A DNA stretch of 64,000 nt from an uncultured Pseudomonadales bacterium (GTDB lineage Bacteria; Pseudomonadota; Gammaproteobacteria; Pseudomonadales; Azotimanducaceae), in contig OX638346.1 in assembly GCA_951813515.1 (NCBI GenBank), positions 4,245,191-4,309,190 of the forward strand, given 5' to 3'. Positions 34,001 to 43,604 of the stretch are shown piece by piece. Position 1 is the stretch's first letter, and each line of letters begins with the position of its first letter. A model generated the notes under the pieces. It searched no databases, had not been told where the DNA came from, and saw only the letters and a program-made list of their open reading frames with translations. Position numbers and translations under genes: made by a program.

Positions 34001-36103
34001 TTACGTCGCCGGCTCCGGGACGCTGGAGTTCGGTTCGGATGCGGACGCTTCGCGCTCTTCCAGCAGTCGAAAATGACGCACGTACAGGCGGTAGCGATCC
34101 TGGATATCCCGCACGTAGCGGACGACTTCGTCGCCGCGCACGTATCCGTAGACCGCGTTTTTTGCGTACTCCGGCTCGGCCAGCTTCAGCATCGCCCGCT
34201 CCACGTTGTCGAACCAGATCGAACCGTCGAGACCGAGTTCCCGCGCCAGCCGACGCCCGTCACGGATGTGTCCATGTCCGGCGTTGTACGCCCCCAACGC
34301 AAACAGAATCTGCTCTCCCACAGGCAGATCGGGGAAGCGTTGCCGGGTCCAGCCAAGATAGGCGACACCGGCGGCTATGCCCGTTTCGGGGTCACGGAGT
34401 CTGTCGGCGTCGACCCCGAGATCTCGGGCCGTTCTCGGCAGCACCTGGAGCAGGCCCTCGGCACCGGCAAAACTCGTAACGTCCGGGTCGAAGCCGCTTT
34501 CCTGGTACATCTGGGCGACGATCAGTCGCCAATCGAACCCCGCTGCCTGGGCCGCCGGCCGAACGATGTGGTCGTGCGGCGATAGCGCATCTCCCGTGAT
34601 CCTGTGCTCCCGGTGGCGCGCCATCCTGCGCTGGTTCACGAAATACTTGTTGCGCAAGACGTTGAATTCGTAGCCCCGGTAACGTTCGCGAATGAACGCA
34701 TCGAGACGGCGCTTGAGTTCCCCGTTTTCGTCGCGCACCGCCCAAGCCAGTCCCTTTTCAGGCTCGAGGGCAAGGCCGAGGGACAGGCGCGAATCGAATG
34801 TCGTCTCCAGCCCCGCACGGTGGCTGTCGACCAGGGTGGCGTCCAGACTGCCCCGAGCGACATCCGCGAGAATAGCGCTGGTGGACCGGTCGGTGTACGC
34901 CACATCGAAGCTCGCCCTCTCGTGCAGGTCGGTGAGCGTGGCGGCATAGCTCGTCTGCGGGTTGACTGTGATCCTTCGTCCCGCGAGCCCATCAAGGTCC
35001 GCTATAGGCTCTGAAGCGGTGACAAAGACCTCACGAATCCGCAAGTACGGGCGGGTGAAACGCAGTCCCATCTCGACGCGACTGTCTGTCGGGACGATGC
35101 CAGCGGCGATCATGTCGCCGCGACCCTGGGTGAGCCCTTCGATCAGTTCGCCGATATCTCCGGCAACGATCACTTCCAACTCGAGATCATGCGCCTGGGC
35201 GAAAGACTCGACCAACTCGTACTCGAAGCCGAACAGCTCACCCTGCCACAGGTAGTAGGTGGCTGCCGTGTTGAGTGTGAGCATCCGGATGCGGCCGGAG
35301 CCGACGATGGCGTCCCAGTTGCGCGTCTCCTCGTGGCGATCCTCGATCGTATGACGTTCCAGCAGGTACGCATCGAGCAGCGCGCGCAGCATCGGGTTGT
35401 CGCGTCGCAATGCCCATGCATGGTCCTTCAATTCGGGCAGTTCGCGCAGCTTCTTTACGCGCTGACTCGTCGCCACGATCACGCGCGCGGCGGCTTCATC
35501 CATAATGGTTGCATCGATAGTGCCCGCTTCGATTAACGCCTCGAACCCTATCGGATCGGTGTCCGCCGGCACCGCGACACGCGGCGATTCGGGATAGTGG
35601 CTCGTCAACGTGTCAACGTAGGCGGAGTCCTCCGCAACCCCGAAACGGCCCTTTTCGGATACGCCGATCACCCATTCACGGGAGCGCGTAAGCGGCAGCG
35701 AAAAAGCGATGCGTTGCTTGCGCGATTCCGTGACCGTGAGGTTCCACACGGCAATGTCAGCACGTCCTTCCTCAATGCCCTGCAGCAGGTCGTCAAGCGT
35801 GGAAGCGACGATCCACTCGACGCCGAGCCCGTGACGGCTGGCGAATCTCTCCGCCAGGCGATGGTACTGTTCAGTCGACAGGCCTTGCGATGGCAGCGTC
35901 TCGAAGTCGGTCCACGCCCGGCGCGCAAGTCGAATCGTGCCGCGCTTTTCTATCACCGGCCAATCGCCCGTGGCAGGCAACGCCTCGCCCGGTTCCGAGA
36001 CAACCCCGCGGTCGGGTTCGCAGGACGTCAGCACGATGATCACGATGGTCGCCAGCGCGGCGGACCATGGGCAGGATGTCACCACCATTCTCAAGATCGA
36101 CAT
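34001..36103 (-). CDS. MltF-like lytic transglycosylase lipoprotein with two solute-binding domains
   Basis: The 700-residue protein starts with a lipoprotein signal peptide (lipobox LTSC after IVIIV). Two family-3 solute-binding domains follow in tandem (about residues 50-270 and 280-510). The C-terminal SLT domain has the catalytic Glu in QMYQESGFDP, then EGLLQVLPRTARDLG and ALGAYNAGHGHI. MltF normally has one binding domain; two is unusual. It should cleave peptidoglycan glycan strands at the outer membrane. ATG at 36103 is the start that gives the signal peptide. Confidence 0.9.
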   Translation of the reverse strand: MSILRMVVTSCPWSAALATIVIIVLTSCEPDRGVVSEPGEALPATGDWPVIEKRGTIRLARRAWTDFETLPSQGLSTEQYHRLAERFASRHGLGVEWIVASTLDDLLQGIEEGRADIAVWNLTVTESRKQRIAFSLPLTRSREWVIGVSEKGRFGVAEDSAYVDTLTSHYPESPRVAVPADTDPIGFEALIEAGTIDATIMDEAAARVIVATSQRVKKLRELPELKDHAWALRRDNPMLRALLDAYLLERHTIEDRHEETRNWDAIVGSGRIRMLTLNTAATYYLWQGELFGFEYELVESFAQAHDLELEVIVAGDIGELIEGLTQGRGDMIAAGIVPTDSRVEMGLRFTRPYLRIREVFVTASEPIADLDGLAGRRITVNPQTSYAATLTDLHERASFDVAYTDRSTSAILADVARGSLDATLVDSHRAGLETTFDSRLSLGLALEPEKGLAWAVRDENGELKRRLDAFIRERYRGYEFNVLRNKYFVNQRRMARHREHRITGDALSPHDHIVRPAAQAAGFDWRLIVAQMYQESGFDPDVTSFAGAEGLLQVLPRTARDLGVDADRLRDPETGIAAGVAYLGWTRQRFPDLPVGEQILFALGAYNAGHGHIRDGRRLARELGLDGSIWFDNVERAMLKLAEPEYAKNAVYGYVRGDEVVRYVRDIQDRYRLYVRHFRLLEEREASASEPNSSVPEPAT

Positions 36104-36209
36104 AGGAGCTTTCCGGATTCCCGTCACCACGTGCGCCTTCTTTCCCGCGCCCGGAATTGAGACTCCGGGCGCGGCGGCCTGGTTCATTCCCATCGCACTC
36201 GCGCGACCG

Positions 36210-36686
36210 CTACTCGACCAGGGAGTGCATGGGTAGGGCCGTCGTGTACTTGACTTGGCGAAGCGCGAACGTGGACGTCAGGTTGCCGACCTCCGGCAGG
36301 TGTACCAGCGTACGCTTAAGCAAGCGCTCGTACGCGCTCACGTCCGCCACGACGACGCGCAACAGGAAGTCGGTTTCGCCGGAAACCGTATAGCACTCGA
36401 CAACCTCGGGAACGTCCTGCACGGCCTCCTCGAAGCGACTCAGCGCGTTTTCCTGGTGGCGCCTCAGGTTGACGTTGACGAATACATTGACCGTGAGGTC
36501 GAGCCGGGCGGGATCCAGCAGCGCGACGCGTTGCCTGATGAAACCTCCCTCCTCAAGCCGTTTCACTCGTCGCCAGCAAGGCGTGTGCGACAGTCCTACC
36601 CGTTCGCCGAGTTCCTGCATCGACATGTCCGCGCAGTCCTGTAGTTCAACGAGAATCCGCCTATCGATTCGATCAAGGTGTTTCAT
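36210..36686 (-). CDS. Lrp/AsnC family regulator
   Basis: The 158-residue protein has an N-terminal winged helix-turn-helix (LDRIDRRILVELQ, then LSHTPCWRRVKRLEEGGFI) and a C-terminal RAM ligand domain (VECYTVSGETDFLLRVVVAD). It is divergent from the indolepyruvate oxidoreductase gene with an 88-bp AT-rich spacer. It is therefore the likely local regulator of that gene, presumably in response to an amino acid. Confidence 0.94.
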   Translation of the reverse strand: MKHLDRIDRRILVELQDCADMSMQELGERVGLSHTPCWRRVKRLEEGGFIRQRVALLDPARLDLTVNVFVNVNLRRHQENALSRFEEAVQDVPEVVECYTVSGETDFLLRVVVADVSAYERLLKRTLVHLPEVGNLTSTFALRQVKYTTALPMHSLVE

Positions 36687-36710
36687 CCTACTTTATTTAT
36701 GGAGTTAGGA
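36686..36710. promoter_or_regulatory. Candidate operator between Lrp-type gene and oxidoreductase gene
   Basis: TCCTA and TAGGA half-sites flank a 15-base AT-rich core, next to the regulator start codon. This geometry suits an Lrp-type dimer site and would permit autoregulation. It is a weaker match to the Lrp consensus than the site at 40755. Confidence 0.35.
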
Positions 36711-36774
36711 ACATTTTTGAAAGATTGCCGCACTAGCAACAATAAATGCAACGCCATTCTCAGGAATTCGACAT

Positions 36775-39700
36775 ATGATCGTTGACAGGAATCCAGGTGC
36801 TGATATGCAAACCAAGCGCCTTGCCACAAACGAACCGCGCAAGATTCACGCAGGAGAACTGCTCGCTGAATCGCGCTATCGGGACGACGGGGGCATCGCC
36901 TATCTGACGGGCATTCAGGCAGTCGCCCGACTTCCCCTGGACCAGCGCCGACTGGACCAACTCGCGGACCTCGATACCGCCGGATTCATCTCCGGATACC
37001 GGGGCTCTCCCCTTGGAGGACTGGACCAGGAACTCTGGCGCCTGTCCAGCGAACTCAAGGCCCACCGCGTCGTTTTCCAGCCCGGCACCAACGAGGACCT
37101 GGCTGCCACCGCAGTGTGGGGCAGCCAGCAGGTCGGGCTCTTTCCCGGCGCTCGCCGGGAAGGCGTATTTGGCCTCTGGTACGGCAAGGCGCCCGGACTC
37201 GACCGCTCCTCTGACGCGGTGCGCCACGCCAACGCAGCCGGCACCAGTCCTCGCGGCGGCGTGTTGCTGGTGGTGGGAGACGACCACGCCTGCAAGTCCT
37301 CCACCCTACCGAGCGCGAGCGAATTCGCATTGCGTGATCTCGGCATTCCGGTCCTCGCACCGTCGGACGTGCAGGATGTGCTCGACTTCGGGCTCGCGGG
37401 ATGGGCCATGTCGCGCTACTCCGGCTGTTGGACCGGGCTCATCGCGCTGACCGACATCATGGACAGCGCCCTCACCGTGGTGATCGACCTCCAACGGCAC
37501 CGCTTCGTCAATCCCCCGCACGAGGAAGAGTTTCCGCATATCCGACTTCGGGATTCGCCCGCGGACCAGGAGGCACGACTGGAAACAAAACTGCGTTTGG
37601 CGCGGTCGTTTGCATCGGCGAACTCCATGGATCGGGTCGTTACTTCCGTACGTTCACCACGACTCGTGCTGGTCACTGCCGGAAAGACCTACGCCGATGT
37701 CCGCGAAGCCCTGGCAAGGCTTGGTCTACAAACGGAGGCACAACTCGTTCGCGCCGGCTTGCGCCTGATCAAACTCGGCATGACCTGGCCGTTGGACGCC
37801 GCGCTGGTCGACGATTTCTGTCGCGGCGCGCGGCGCCTGATGGTGGTCGAGGAGAAACGACCGTTCATCGAAGACCAGCTCCGGACGATTCTGTTTGATC
37901 GACCCATCGAGCTACTCGGAAAGAGCTATGCCGGACAACCAGCGATACGGGACGATGCCAGCAGCGGCTTCCAGGGAAGAAACGTCTTCGGGTGGCCACT
38001 GCGACCGGGACAACCTGTTGCGGGGTCAACGGGTGCAGCTCACTTGCTACCTGCCACTGGTCAACTCGATGTGGCCACCATCGCCAGGGCCATCGCCGAC
38101 TTACTGCCCGCCGTAGCCGATGCCGGTTACCTCGGAGAAATCGCAACCTGTGCCGACACGTTTCCGACCGACGCGCAACTCTCGAAATACATGCGTAAAC
38201 CGATGTATTGCGCCGGCTGCCCGCACAACACCTCGACTCGCGTACCCGAGGGCAGTCGCGCCGCCGCGGGTATCGGCTGCCACTACATGGCCCAATGGAT
38301 GGATCGCAATACCAGCACCGCCACGCACATGGGCGCGGAGGGCGTGAACTGGATCGGCCAGGCTCCGTTCACCGATGAGCCCCATATCTTTGCCAATATC
38401 GGCGATGGCACCTATTTCCATTCCGGGATCCTGGCAATTCGCGCCGCTGTCGCCTCGGGTGTGAACATCACGTACAAGGTGCTCGCCAACGATGCCGTGG
38501 CCATGACAGGTGGCCAACCCGTGGACGGCTCGCTGACGGTCGAGGATATCGTCGCCCAAGTCCGCGCCGAAGGCGTGGCTGCGGTCCGGGTCGTGAGTGA
38601 CGACCCCGAGAGACATCGCAGGGCTGGATTCCGCGTTGATCCGCGTGATGCCCTGGATGCAGTGCAACGCGAGTTGAAGGCAATTCCCGGTTGCACGGTG
38701 CTGGTCTACGAACAGACCTGCGCCGCCGAACTACGCCGGCGCCGGAGGCGCGGCCTCGCGGCGGACCCGGACGTCAGGGTCGTGATCAACGATGCCGTCT
38801 GCGAAGGCTGCGGCGACTGCTCGACCCAATCGAACTGCGTCGCCGTGGAGCCCCTCGACACCGAATTCGGGGTAAAGCGCACCATCAATCAGACCGCCTG
38901 CAACAAGGATCTTTCCTGTATCGATGGCTTCTGTCCCGCGCTCGTCACGCTCACCGGCGCCAGGCTCAAGGTCGCATCCGGGATAGACGACGCCAAGCCG
39001 CTCGTGCCGCTGCCCCCCGGCAGCAGGAGCGCGGCCAACATCCTCATCGCAGGCGTCGGCGGCACGGGCATTGTCACCGCCTCCCAGATACTCGGTACCG
39101 CGGCGCATCTTGACGGCAGCCATGTTTCAACGCTGGACATGACCGGCCTCGCACAGAAGGGCGGAGCCGTCGTGAGCCATGTCCGAATATCCCCTGCGGG
39201 GAAGTCGCATTCGCCTACCGGAATTCCGACAGCGGGGGCAGACATGTTGATTGGAGCCGACGCGGTCACGGCGGCCGGTGCGGACGTAATTCGCCTGGCA
39301 TCGGCGAAGAAGACCCACGTCATCCTCAACACACACCTCGTGCCGACGGCTGAATTCGTGCTCCACCAGCGGCAAGGGTTCGACTTCGAGCAACTTCAGG
39401 ACCAGTTGCAGGTGCACGCAAAACGTTTGGCCACGGTGGATGCCCATGCTGCGACGGAGACGCTATTCGGCTCCAGCGCCTACGCCAACATCTTTCTCCT
39501 CGGCTATGCCTTCCAGACGGGCGGCATTCCCGTATCCCTGGAATCCCTAAAGCGGGCGATTACGTTGAACGGCGTTGCCGTCGAGCAGAACCTGTCGGCG
39601 TTCCAGCACGGTCGCACGGCGGCGCACGAGGTCGAATCGTCGCCAGCCAAACTGGCGACCCACCAGCGTCGGCCACGCAACCACGCCATGCAGCCACGGC

Positions 39701-40416
39701 GCTCGTCGAGTCTGGATGATCGCGTTGCCACGCGACGCGCGTTTCTGACCGAATACCAGAACGCAGCCCTCGCGACCCGGTACGAGGGGCTGGTCAAACG
39801 GATTCGCGACCTGGAGAAACGCTTGAAGCCGGGTAGCACCGCCCTGGCCGAGGCGGTCGCCGAAAGCTATTTCAAGCTGCTCGCAACCAAGGACGAATAC
39901 GAGGTGGCGCGCCTCTTCACCCGCCCGCCAACGGTGGGGGACCGCGACTTTGCGTCAAAGCTCACCCGACAATTCGAACCCGGATTCAGAACGACCTTCC
40001 ATTTCGCGCCGCCAATCCTCGCCCGCAGGCGCGCCAACCGGCGACCAGCGAAGATCGCCGTCGGCGGCTGGATCCTGCCCGTCCTGAGACTTCTGGCGAA
40101 AATGAGGCGGTGTCGCGGCGGGGTCTTCGATCCGTTTCGATACACCGCAGAGCGCAGACTTGATCGCACATTGCTTGGCTATTTCGAGGCCGACATCGAG
40201 GTGATCGCCGCGCACCTTGATGGCGCCAATTTTGAAGCGGCGGTCTCCCTCGCGCGTCTGCCGATCACAATCAGGGGCTTCGGTCCGGTGAAGCGGGCAG
40301 CCGCCGAGTCGGCGCTCAAACGCAGGAACCTCTATCTGGCCCAGTTGCTCACCCCGCCGAGGCTCGCGCAGCCGCACCCGTGTTCGCGGGCGAGGAGTCG
40401 CGAAGCCGCCGCGTAG
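36775..40416 (+). CDS. Indolepyruvate:ferredoxin oxidoreductase family protein, fused
   Basis: This 1213-residue enzyme oxidatively decarboxylates aryl or branched 2-oxo acids to acyl-CoA with ferredoxin. The N-terminal pyrimidine-binding part (SGYRGSPLGGLDQEL) precedes the TPP domain (YCAGCPHNTSTRVPEG, FANIGDGTYFHSG). A short Cys cluster VCEGCGDCSTQSNC and later CNKDLSCIDGFCP may hold an iron-sulfur centre. A gamma-type domain begins at NILIAGVGGTGIVTASQILG, and a DUF6537-like C-terminus ends it. Alpha and gamma functions are thus on one chain. The Lrp-type gene upstream probably controls it, linking it to amino-acid degradation. Confidence 0.95.
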   Translation: MIVDRNPGADMQTKRLATNEPRKIHAGELLAESRYRDDGGIAYLTGIQAVARLPLDQRRLDQLADLDTAGFISGYRGSPLGGLDQELWRLSSELKAHRVVFQPGTNEDLAATAVWGSQQVGLFPGARREGVFGLWYGKAPGLDRSSDAVRHANAAGTSPRGGVLLVVGDDHACKSSTLPSASEFALRDLGIPVLAPSDVQDVLDFGLAGWAMSRYSGCWTGLIALTDIMDSALTVVIDLQRHRFVNPPHEEEFPHIRLRDSPADQEARLETKLRLARSFASANSMDRVVTSVRSPRLVLVTAGKTYADVREALARLGLQTEAQLVRAGLRLIKLGMTWPLDAALVDDFCRGARRLMVVEEKRPFIEDQLRTILFDRPIELLGKSYAGQPAIRDDASSGFQGRNVFGWPLRPGQPVAGSTGAAHLLPATGQLDVATIARAIADLLPAVADAGYLGEIATCADTFPTDAQLSKYMRKPMYCAGCPHNTSTRVPEGSRAAAGIGCHYMAQWMDRNTSTATHMGAEGVNWIGQAPFTDEPHIFANIGDGTYFHSGILAIRAAVASGVNITYKVLANDAVAMTGGQPVDGSLTVEDIVAQVRAEGVAAVRVVSDDPERHRRAGFRVDPRDALDAVQRELKAIPGCTVLVYEQTCAAELRRRRRRGLAADPDVRVVINDAVCEGCGDCSTQSNCVAVEPLDTEFGVKRTINQTACNKDLSCIDGFCPALVTLTGARLKVASGIDDAKPLVPLPPGSRSAANILIAGVGGTGIVTASQILGTAAHLDGSHVSTLDMTGLAQKGGAVVSHVRISPAGKSHSPTGIPTAGADMLIGADAVTAAGADVIRLASAKKTHVILNTHLVPTAEFVLHQRQGFDFEQLQDQLQVHAKRLATVDAHAATETLFGSSAYANIFLLGYAFQTGGIPVSLESLKRAITLNGVAVEQNLSAFQHGRTAAHEVESSPAKLATHQRRPRNHAMQPRRSSSLDDRVATRRAFLTEYQNAALATRYEGLVKRIRDLEKRLKPGSTALAEAVAESYFKLLATKDEYEVARLFTRPPTVGDRDFASKLTRQFEPGFRTTFHFAPPILARRRANRRPAKIAVGGWILPVLRLLAKMRRCRGGVFDPFRYTAERRLDRTLLGYFEADIEVIAAHLDGANFEAAVSLARLPITIRGFGPVKRAAAESALKRRNLYLAQLLTPPRLAQPHPCSRARSREAAA

Positions 40417-40435
40417 GACCCGCCTTCCGTCCGGT

Positions 40436-40741
40436 TCAGGACCCCAACTGTTCCCCGCCCTGCGGCAGGTGCAGTCGCGTCGAGGGGTCCCGTCTGTCGA
40501 CCATCGATGCCCGACGGTCCTCCATCCGCCGGTGCAGACGGCGAATACAACTGCTGCCCGTCGTGACAAACAGGAAGGGAAAGAGGGCATGGACCAGGCA
40601 GGCGAGGCCACCGGCCACCATGGCTATCCCAAATCCCACCGCCTTCACGAGGTGCTGCGTGTAGGTTTCTCCAACCTCGGTCAAATGTTCGGTCAATGGA
40701 TTCATCAACGCGCCGAATGATTTTTCCACCATTAGAACCAT
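40436..40741 (-). CDS. DUF6356 family small membrane protein
   Basis: The 101-residue protein matches my recollection of DUF6356: EVGETYTQHLVKAVGFGIAM, then LVHALFPFLFVTTGS and a basic tail IRRLHRRM. It has one or two membrane segments. The frame has ATG at 40741 and 40732; the latter has better ribosome-site spacing. Function unknown. It ends 20 bases from the convergent oxidoreductase gene. Confidence 0.75.
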   Translation of the reverse strand: MVLMVEKSFGALMNPLTEHLTEVGETYTQHLVKAVGFGIAMVAGGLACLVHALFPFLFVTTGSSCIRRLHRRMEDRRASMVDRRDPSTRLHLPQGGEQLGS

Positions 40742-40754
40742 ATCCTAGAAAAGC

Positions 40755-40769
40755 AAGAAAATTATTCTA
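40755..40769. promoter_or_regulatory. Lrp-type operator
   Basis: AAGAAAATTATTCTA matches the 15-base E. coli Lrp consensus YAGHAWATTWTDCTR at 14 positions. It lies in an AT-rich spacer 85 bases upstream of an Lrp/AsnC gene and next to the divergent DUF6356 gene. A further TAGAA lies at 40796-40800. Autoregulation by the adjacent regulator is inferred. Confidence 0.6.
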
Positions 40770-40853
40770 AAGTGCGCGCCATTTTTGCCAAATTGTAGAA
40801 TTTCATTTTGATATTGTCCCAATTGGGCGGCGCGCGCATCACGGGAGTACCAC

Positions 40854-41321
40854 ATGGATCGCATCGACCTGAGAATCCTCGACCTGCTTCAGCACGACGC
40901 CACCCTCTCCACGTCGGACATCGCGGAGGCCGTCGGACTGAGTACGACGCCGTGCTGGCGCCGAATCCAGAACCTGGAAAAGCAAGGCGTGATCACGCGT
41001 CGGGTGGCGCTGCTCGACCGCGACCAGCTCAACGTTGGTGTCGACGCATTCGTCGCCATCCGCACGGACGAGCACAACAAGCGCTGGCTGGATGCGTTCG
41101 CGAAGGCAGTGGCCGCATTCCCCGAAGTGATCGAGCTCTATCGAATGAGCGGCGAGGTGGATTACCTGATGCGCGTCGTGGTTCCCGACCTCGCCGCCTA
41201 CGACAGCTTCTACCTGCGCCTCATACGGGAGGTCGATCTCTACGACGTGAGCTCCAGTTTCGCGATGGAGCGCATCAAGTACACCACCGCCCTACCCCTG
41301 ACCTATGTCATGAAGAAGTGA
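40854..41321 (+). CDS. Lrp/AsnC family regulator, second copy
   Basis: The 155-residue regulator has the HTH segment LSTTPCWRRIQNLEKQGVI and RAM domain LYRMSGEVDYLMRVVVPDL. It resembles the Lrp-type protein at 36210-36686 along its whole length, including the shared KYTTALP near the C-terminus. GGGAG precedes the ATG. It has its own AT-rich promoter region with an Lrp-type site. It may control itself, the DUF6356 gene, or the nearby solute-binding protein. Confidence 0.94.
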   Translation: MDRIDLRILDLLQHDATLSTSDIAEAVGLSTTPCWRRIQNLEKQGVITRRVALLDRDQLNVGVDAFVAIRTDEHNKRWLDAFAKAVAAFPEVIELYRMSGEVDYLMRVVVPDLAAYDSFYLRLIREVDLYDVSSSFAMERIKYTTALPLTYVMKK

Positions 41322-41430
41322 CCTCCGCGTCACGTCGGTACGACTGTCCCATCCATTGAGGACGCGGGTCGTGGTCATGCTACGATCTCGCGCAAGGGAA
41401 ACGAGCATACGGGCGACTCCAGTGCATCGA

Positions 41431-42510
41431 ATGACGAGTCTGGTGCTGGCCTTGCTGGCGGCGTTGGTCACATTCGGACCTGCCCATTCGGCGGCGGAAT
41501 CCGTGACGCTGGTCTCGTGGGGCGGGTCCTACGCCGATGCCTGCGAGGAGGCTTATCTCAAGCCCTTTGCCGCCGAAGCCGGCATCAAGGTTCTGCTGGA
41601 CGACTACAACGGCGGCCTTTCGCAGATACGCTCCCAGGTAGAAGCGGGTCGTGTTTACTGGGACATCGTCGATATCCAGTTCCCCGACCTGATCCGGGGT
41701 TGCGACGAAGGACTTTTCGAGAGACTCGACACCTCGCTGCTGGCGCAAGGAGCGGACGGTTCGATGCCCGAGGACGACTTCTATCCCGACATGATCAGCG
41801 AATGCGGCGTCGCCATGTTGTTCTTCTCTACCGTCGTCGCCTACAACCATGAGCGGACGACGGGCGAGGTTCCCCGCACCATCCAGGATTTCTTCGACCT
41901 GGACCGGTTCCCCGGGCGGCGCGGCATGCGCCGTTCGCCGCTGGCGAATCTCGAGTTCGCGCTGATGGCGGACGGCGTCCCTGCCTCGGAGGTCTACGCC
42001 GTACTCGATACCGGGGAAGGCGTCGAACGGGCCTTCGGGAAGCTGGACACTATCAAGGATCAACTGGTGTGGTGGGATGCCGGCGCGCAACCGCCGCAAA
42101 TGCTCGCCGATGGCGAAGTGATCATGACCACCGCTTACAACGGCAGGATCTTCAACGCGCAGGTGCTTGAGAACCAGCCGTTCACGATCGTCTGGCACGG
42201 CCAGATTCTCGAAATCAGCAACCTCGCCATCCTGTCCGGGTCGCCCAATCTGGCGGCGGCGCGTCGACTCGTCGCGTACGCCTCCCGGCCCAGCTCGATG
42301 GCCGCTGTCAGCCGCTATATCGCCTACAGCCCTTCGCGCCGCTCCGCGGAGGGGTTTGTCTCGAACCACCTCGCCACGGGCGTGCCCATGGCCAGCCACA
42401 TGCCCAACGCTCCGGAGAATACGAAGTTGGCGCTGCGCAGCGACTGGTTGTGGTGGGCCGACAATGGAGACGACATGAACGAGCGGTTCGGTTCCTGGCT
42501 ATTGCGCTGA
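41431..42510 (+). CDS. Extracellular solute-binding protein, PotD-like
   Basis: This 359-residue periplasmic binding protein has a signal peptide (LVLALLAALVTFGPAHSAA). The mature start SVTLVSWGGSYADACEEAYL resembles polyamine- and opine-type family-1 binding proteins, as do GLSQIRSQVEAGRVYWDIV and GEVIMTTAYNGRIF. ABC permease and ATPase genes are not in the window, so it is an orphan component here. ATG at 41431 gives a good signal peptide; ATG codons at 41356 and 41377 are less likely. Confidence 0.88.
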   Translation: MTSLVLALLAALVTFGPAHSAAESVTLVSWGGSYADACEEAYLKPFAAEAGIKVLLDDYNGGLSQIRSQVEAGRVYWDIVDIQFPDLIRGCDEGLFERLDTSLLAQGADGSMPEDDFYPDMISECGVAMLFFSTVVAYNHERTTGEVPRTIQDFFDLDRFPGRRGMRRSPLANLEFALMADGVPASEVYAVLDTGEGVERAFGKLDTIKDQLVWWDAGAQPPQMLADGEVIMTTAYNGRIFNAQVLENQPFTIVWHGQILEISNLAILSGSPNLAAARRLVAYASRPSSMAAVSRYIAYSPSRRSAEGFVSNHLATGVPMASHMPNAPENTKLALRSDWLWWADNGDDMNERFGSWLLR

Positions 42511-42582
42511 TGTCCTCGGCCCAGCGCTGACTACGGGACGCGGGCTGGCCTCGGTCAGCTCAGACCCTGCCGCAGTGCCGAG

Positions 42583-43398
42583 CTAACTCGGCTTGCCTCC
42601 CTTGACGACAATGCGATGCATGATGCGCTGCTCGTCGTAGTCGCGAATGGCATAGTGCATCACCGAGCGGTTGTCCCACAGCACGAGGTCATCGAGTTCC
42701 CATCGATGCCGGTAGGTGAATTCCGGTCGAGTGGAGTGTACGAATAGCCGGTACAGCAACATCTCGCTCTCGTTGCTCGGCGTGTCCAGGATGTGCCGGG
42801 TGAAATTGGCGTTGACGTACAGGGCTTTGCGACCCGTCTCGTCGTGTGTGCGTACAACCGGATGCACCGAGTCCTCCACGTCCGGACCGAATACCTTGCC
42901 CGTGTGAAACGCCTTCAAATCCGCGATACGTTCACGGACTTCTTCGTCGAGCGTCTCATAGGCGAGATGCTGGTTGGCGAACGCCGTGTCGCCGCCCCGC
43001 GCCGGAAGGCGCTGCGCGTGCAATGCGGTGATGATCGGCGGCGTGGAGTGCCAGGTCATGTCGGAATGCCATCCCCCGCCGAACGGATGCACTCCGCGGA
43101 AGAACCTGAACTTCCTGTCACTCTTGCTGCCGATCCATTGCACATAGTCCGTGTCGCGGTGTTTGGTCGTCGGATGGGTCAGGAGTTCACCCCAACGTCT
43201 GCCAAAAGTGGCCAACTCCAGTGCCGAGAGTCGTTGATTTGGGACAACCAGCAGGTGATGGTCGAGCAGCAGTCTACGCAACTCGCCGATGACCTCCCCG
43301 CCACTGTCCCGCGAAAGGTCCAGATTCTCGATGCGCGCCCCCATGGCAACGCTTACGGGAGTTGCTGAAATCCCAATGTCCACGGCCGCTTCAGCCAT
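42583..43398 (-). CDS. TauD/TfdA family dioxygenase
   Basis: This 271-residue Fe(II)/2-oxoglutarate dioxygenase has HxD in FGGGWHSDMTWHS and the distal His in RIMHRIVVKGG. Other family segments are LLDHHLLVVPNQ and VLWDNRSVMHYAIRD. GGGGA precedes ATG at 43398; an earlier ATG at 43458 is possible. Relatives cleave taurine, 2,4-D or sulfate esters; the substrate here is unknown. Confidence 0.92.
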   Translation of the reverse strand: MAEAAVDIGISATPVSVAMGARIENLDLSRDSGGEVIGELRRLLLDHHLLVVPNQRLSALELATFGRRWGELLTHPTTKHRDTDYVQWIGSKSDRKFRFFRGVHPFGGGWHSDMTWHSTPPIITALHAQRLPARGGDTAFANQHLAYETLDEEVRERIADLKAFHTGKVFGPDVEDSVHPVVRTHDETGRKALYVNANFTRHILDTPSNESEMLLYRLFVHSTRPEFTYRHRWELDDLVLWDNRSVMHYAIRDYDEQRIMHRIVVKGGKPS

Positions 43399-43604
43399 AA
43401 CGAATCCCCGATGCCGTTGTTCGCCAACAATCGTCCCGCGTCCAATTGAAGGCGTCAAGCGTGATCGCGGAACGGACCTTGAAACACGTTCGCGGCTAGT
43501 GTCGTGTCACGCGAGTTCTGGGCAGACGCACCAAACCGCTTCCCAAACCGGAAACTGCTATGCTCCGCGCGCGTCTTCGCTTGGTGTCTCGGTGGCCTCT
43601 CCTG

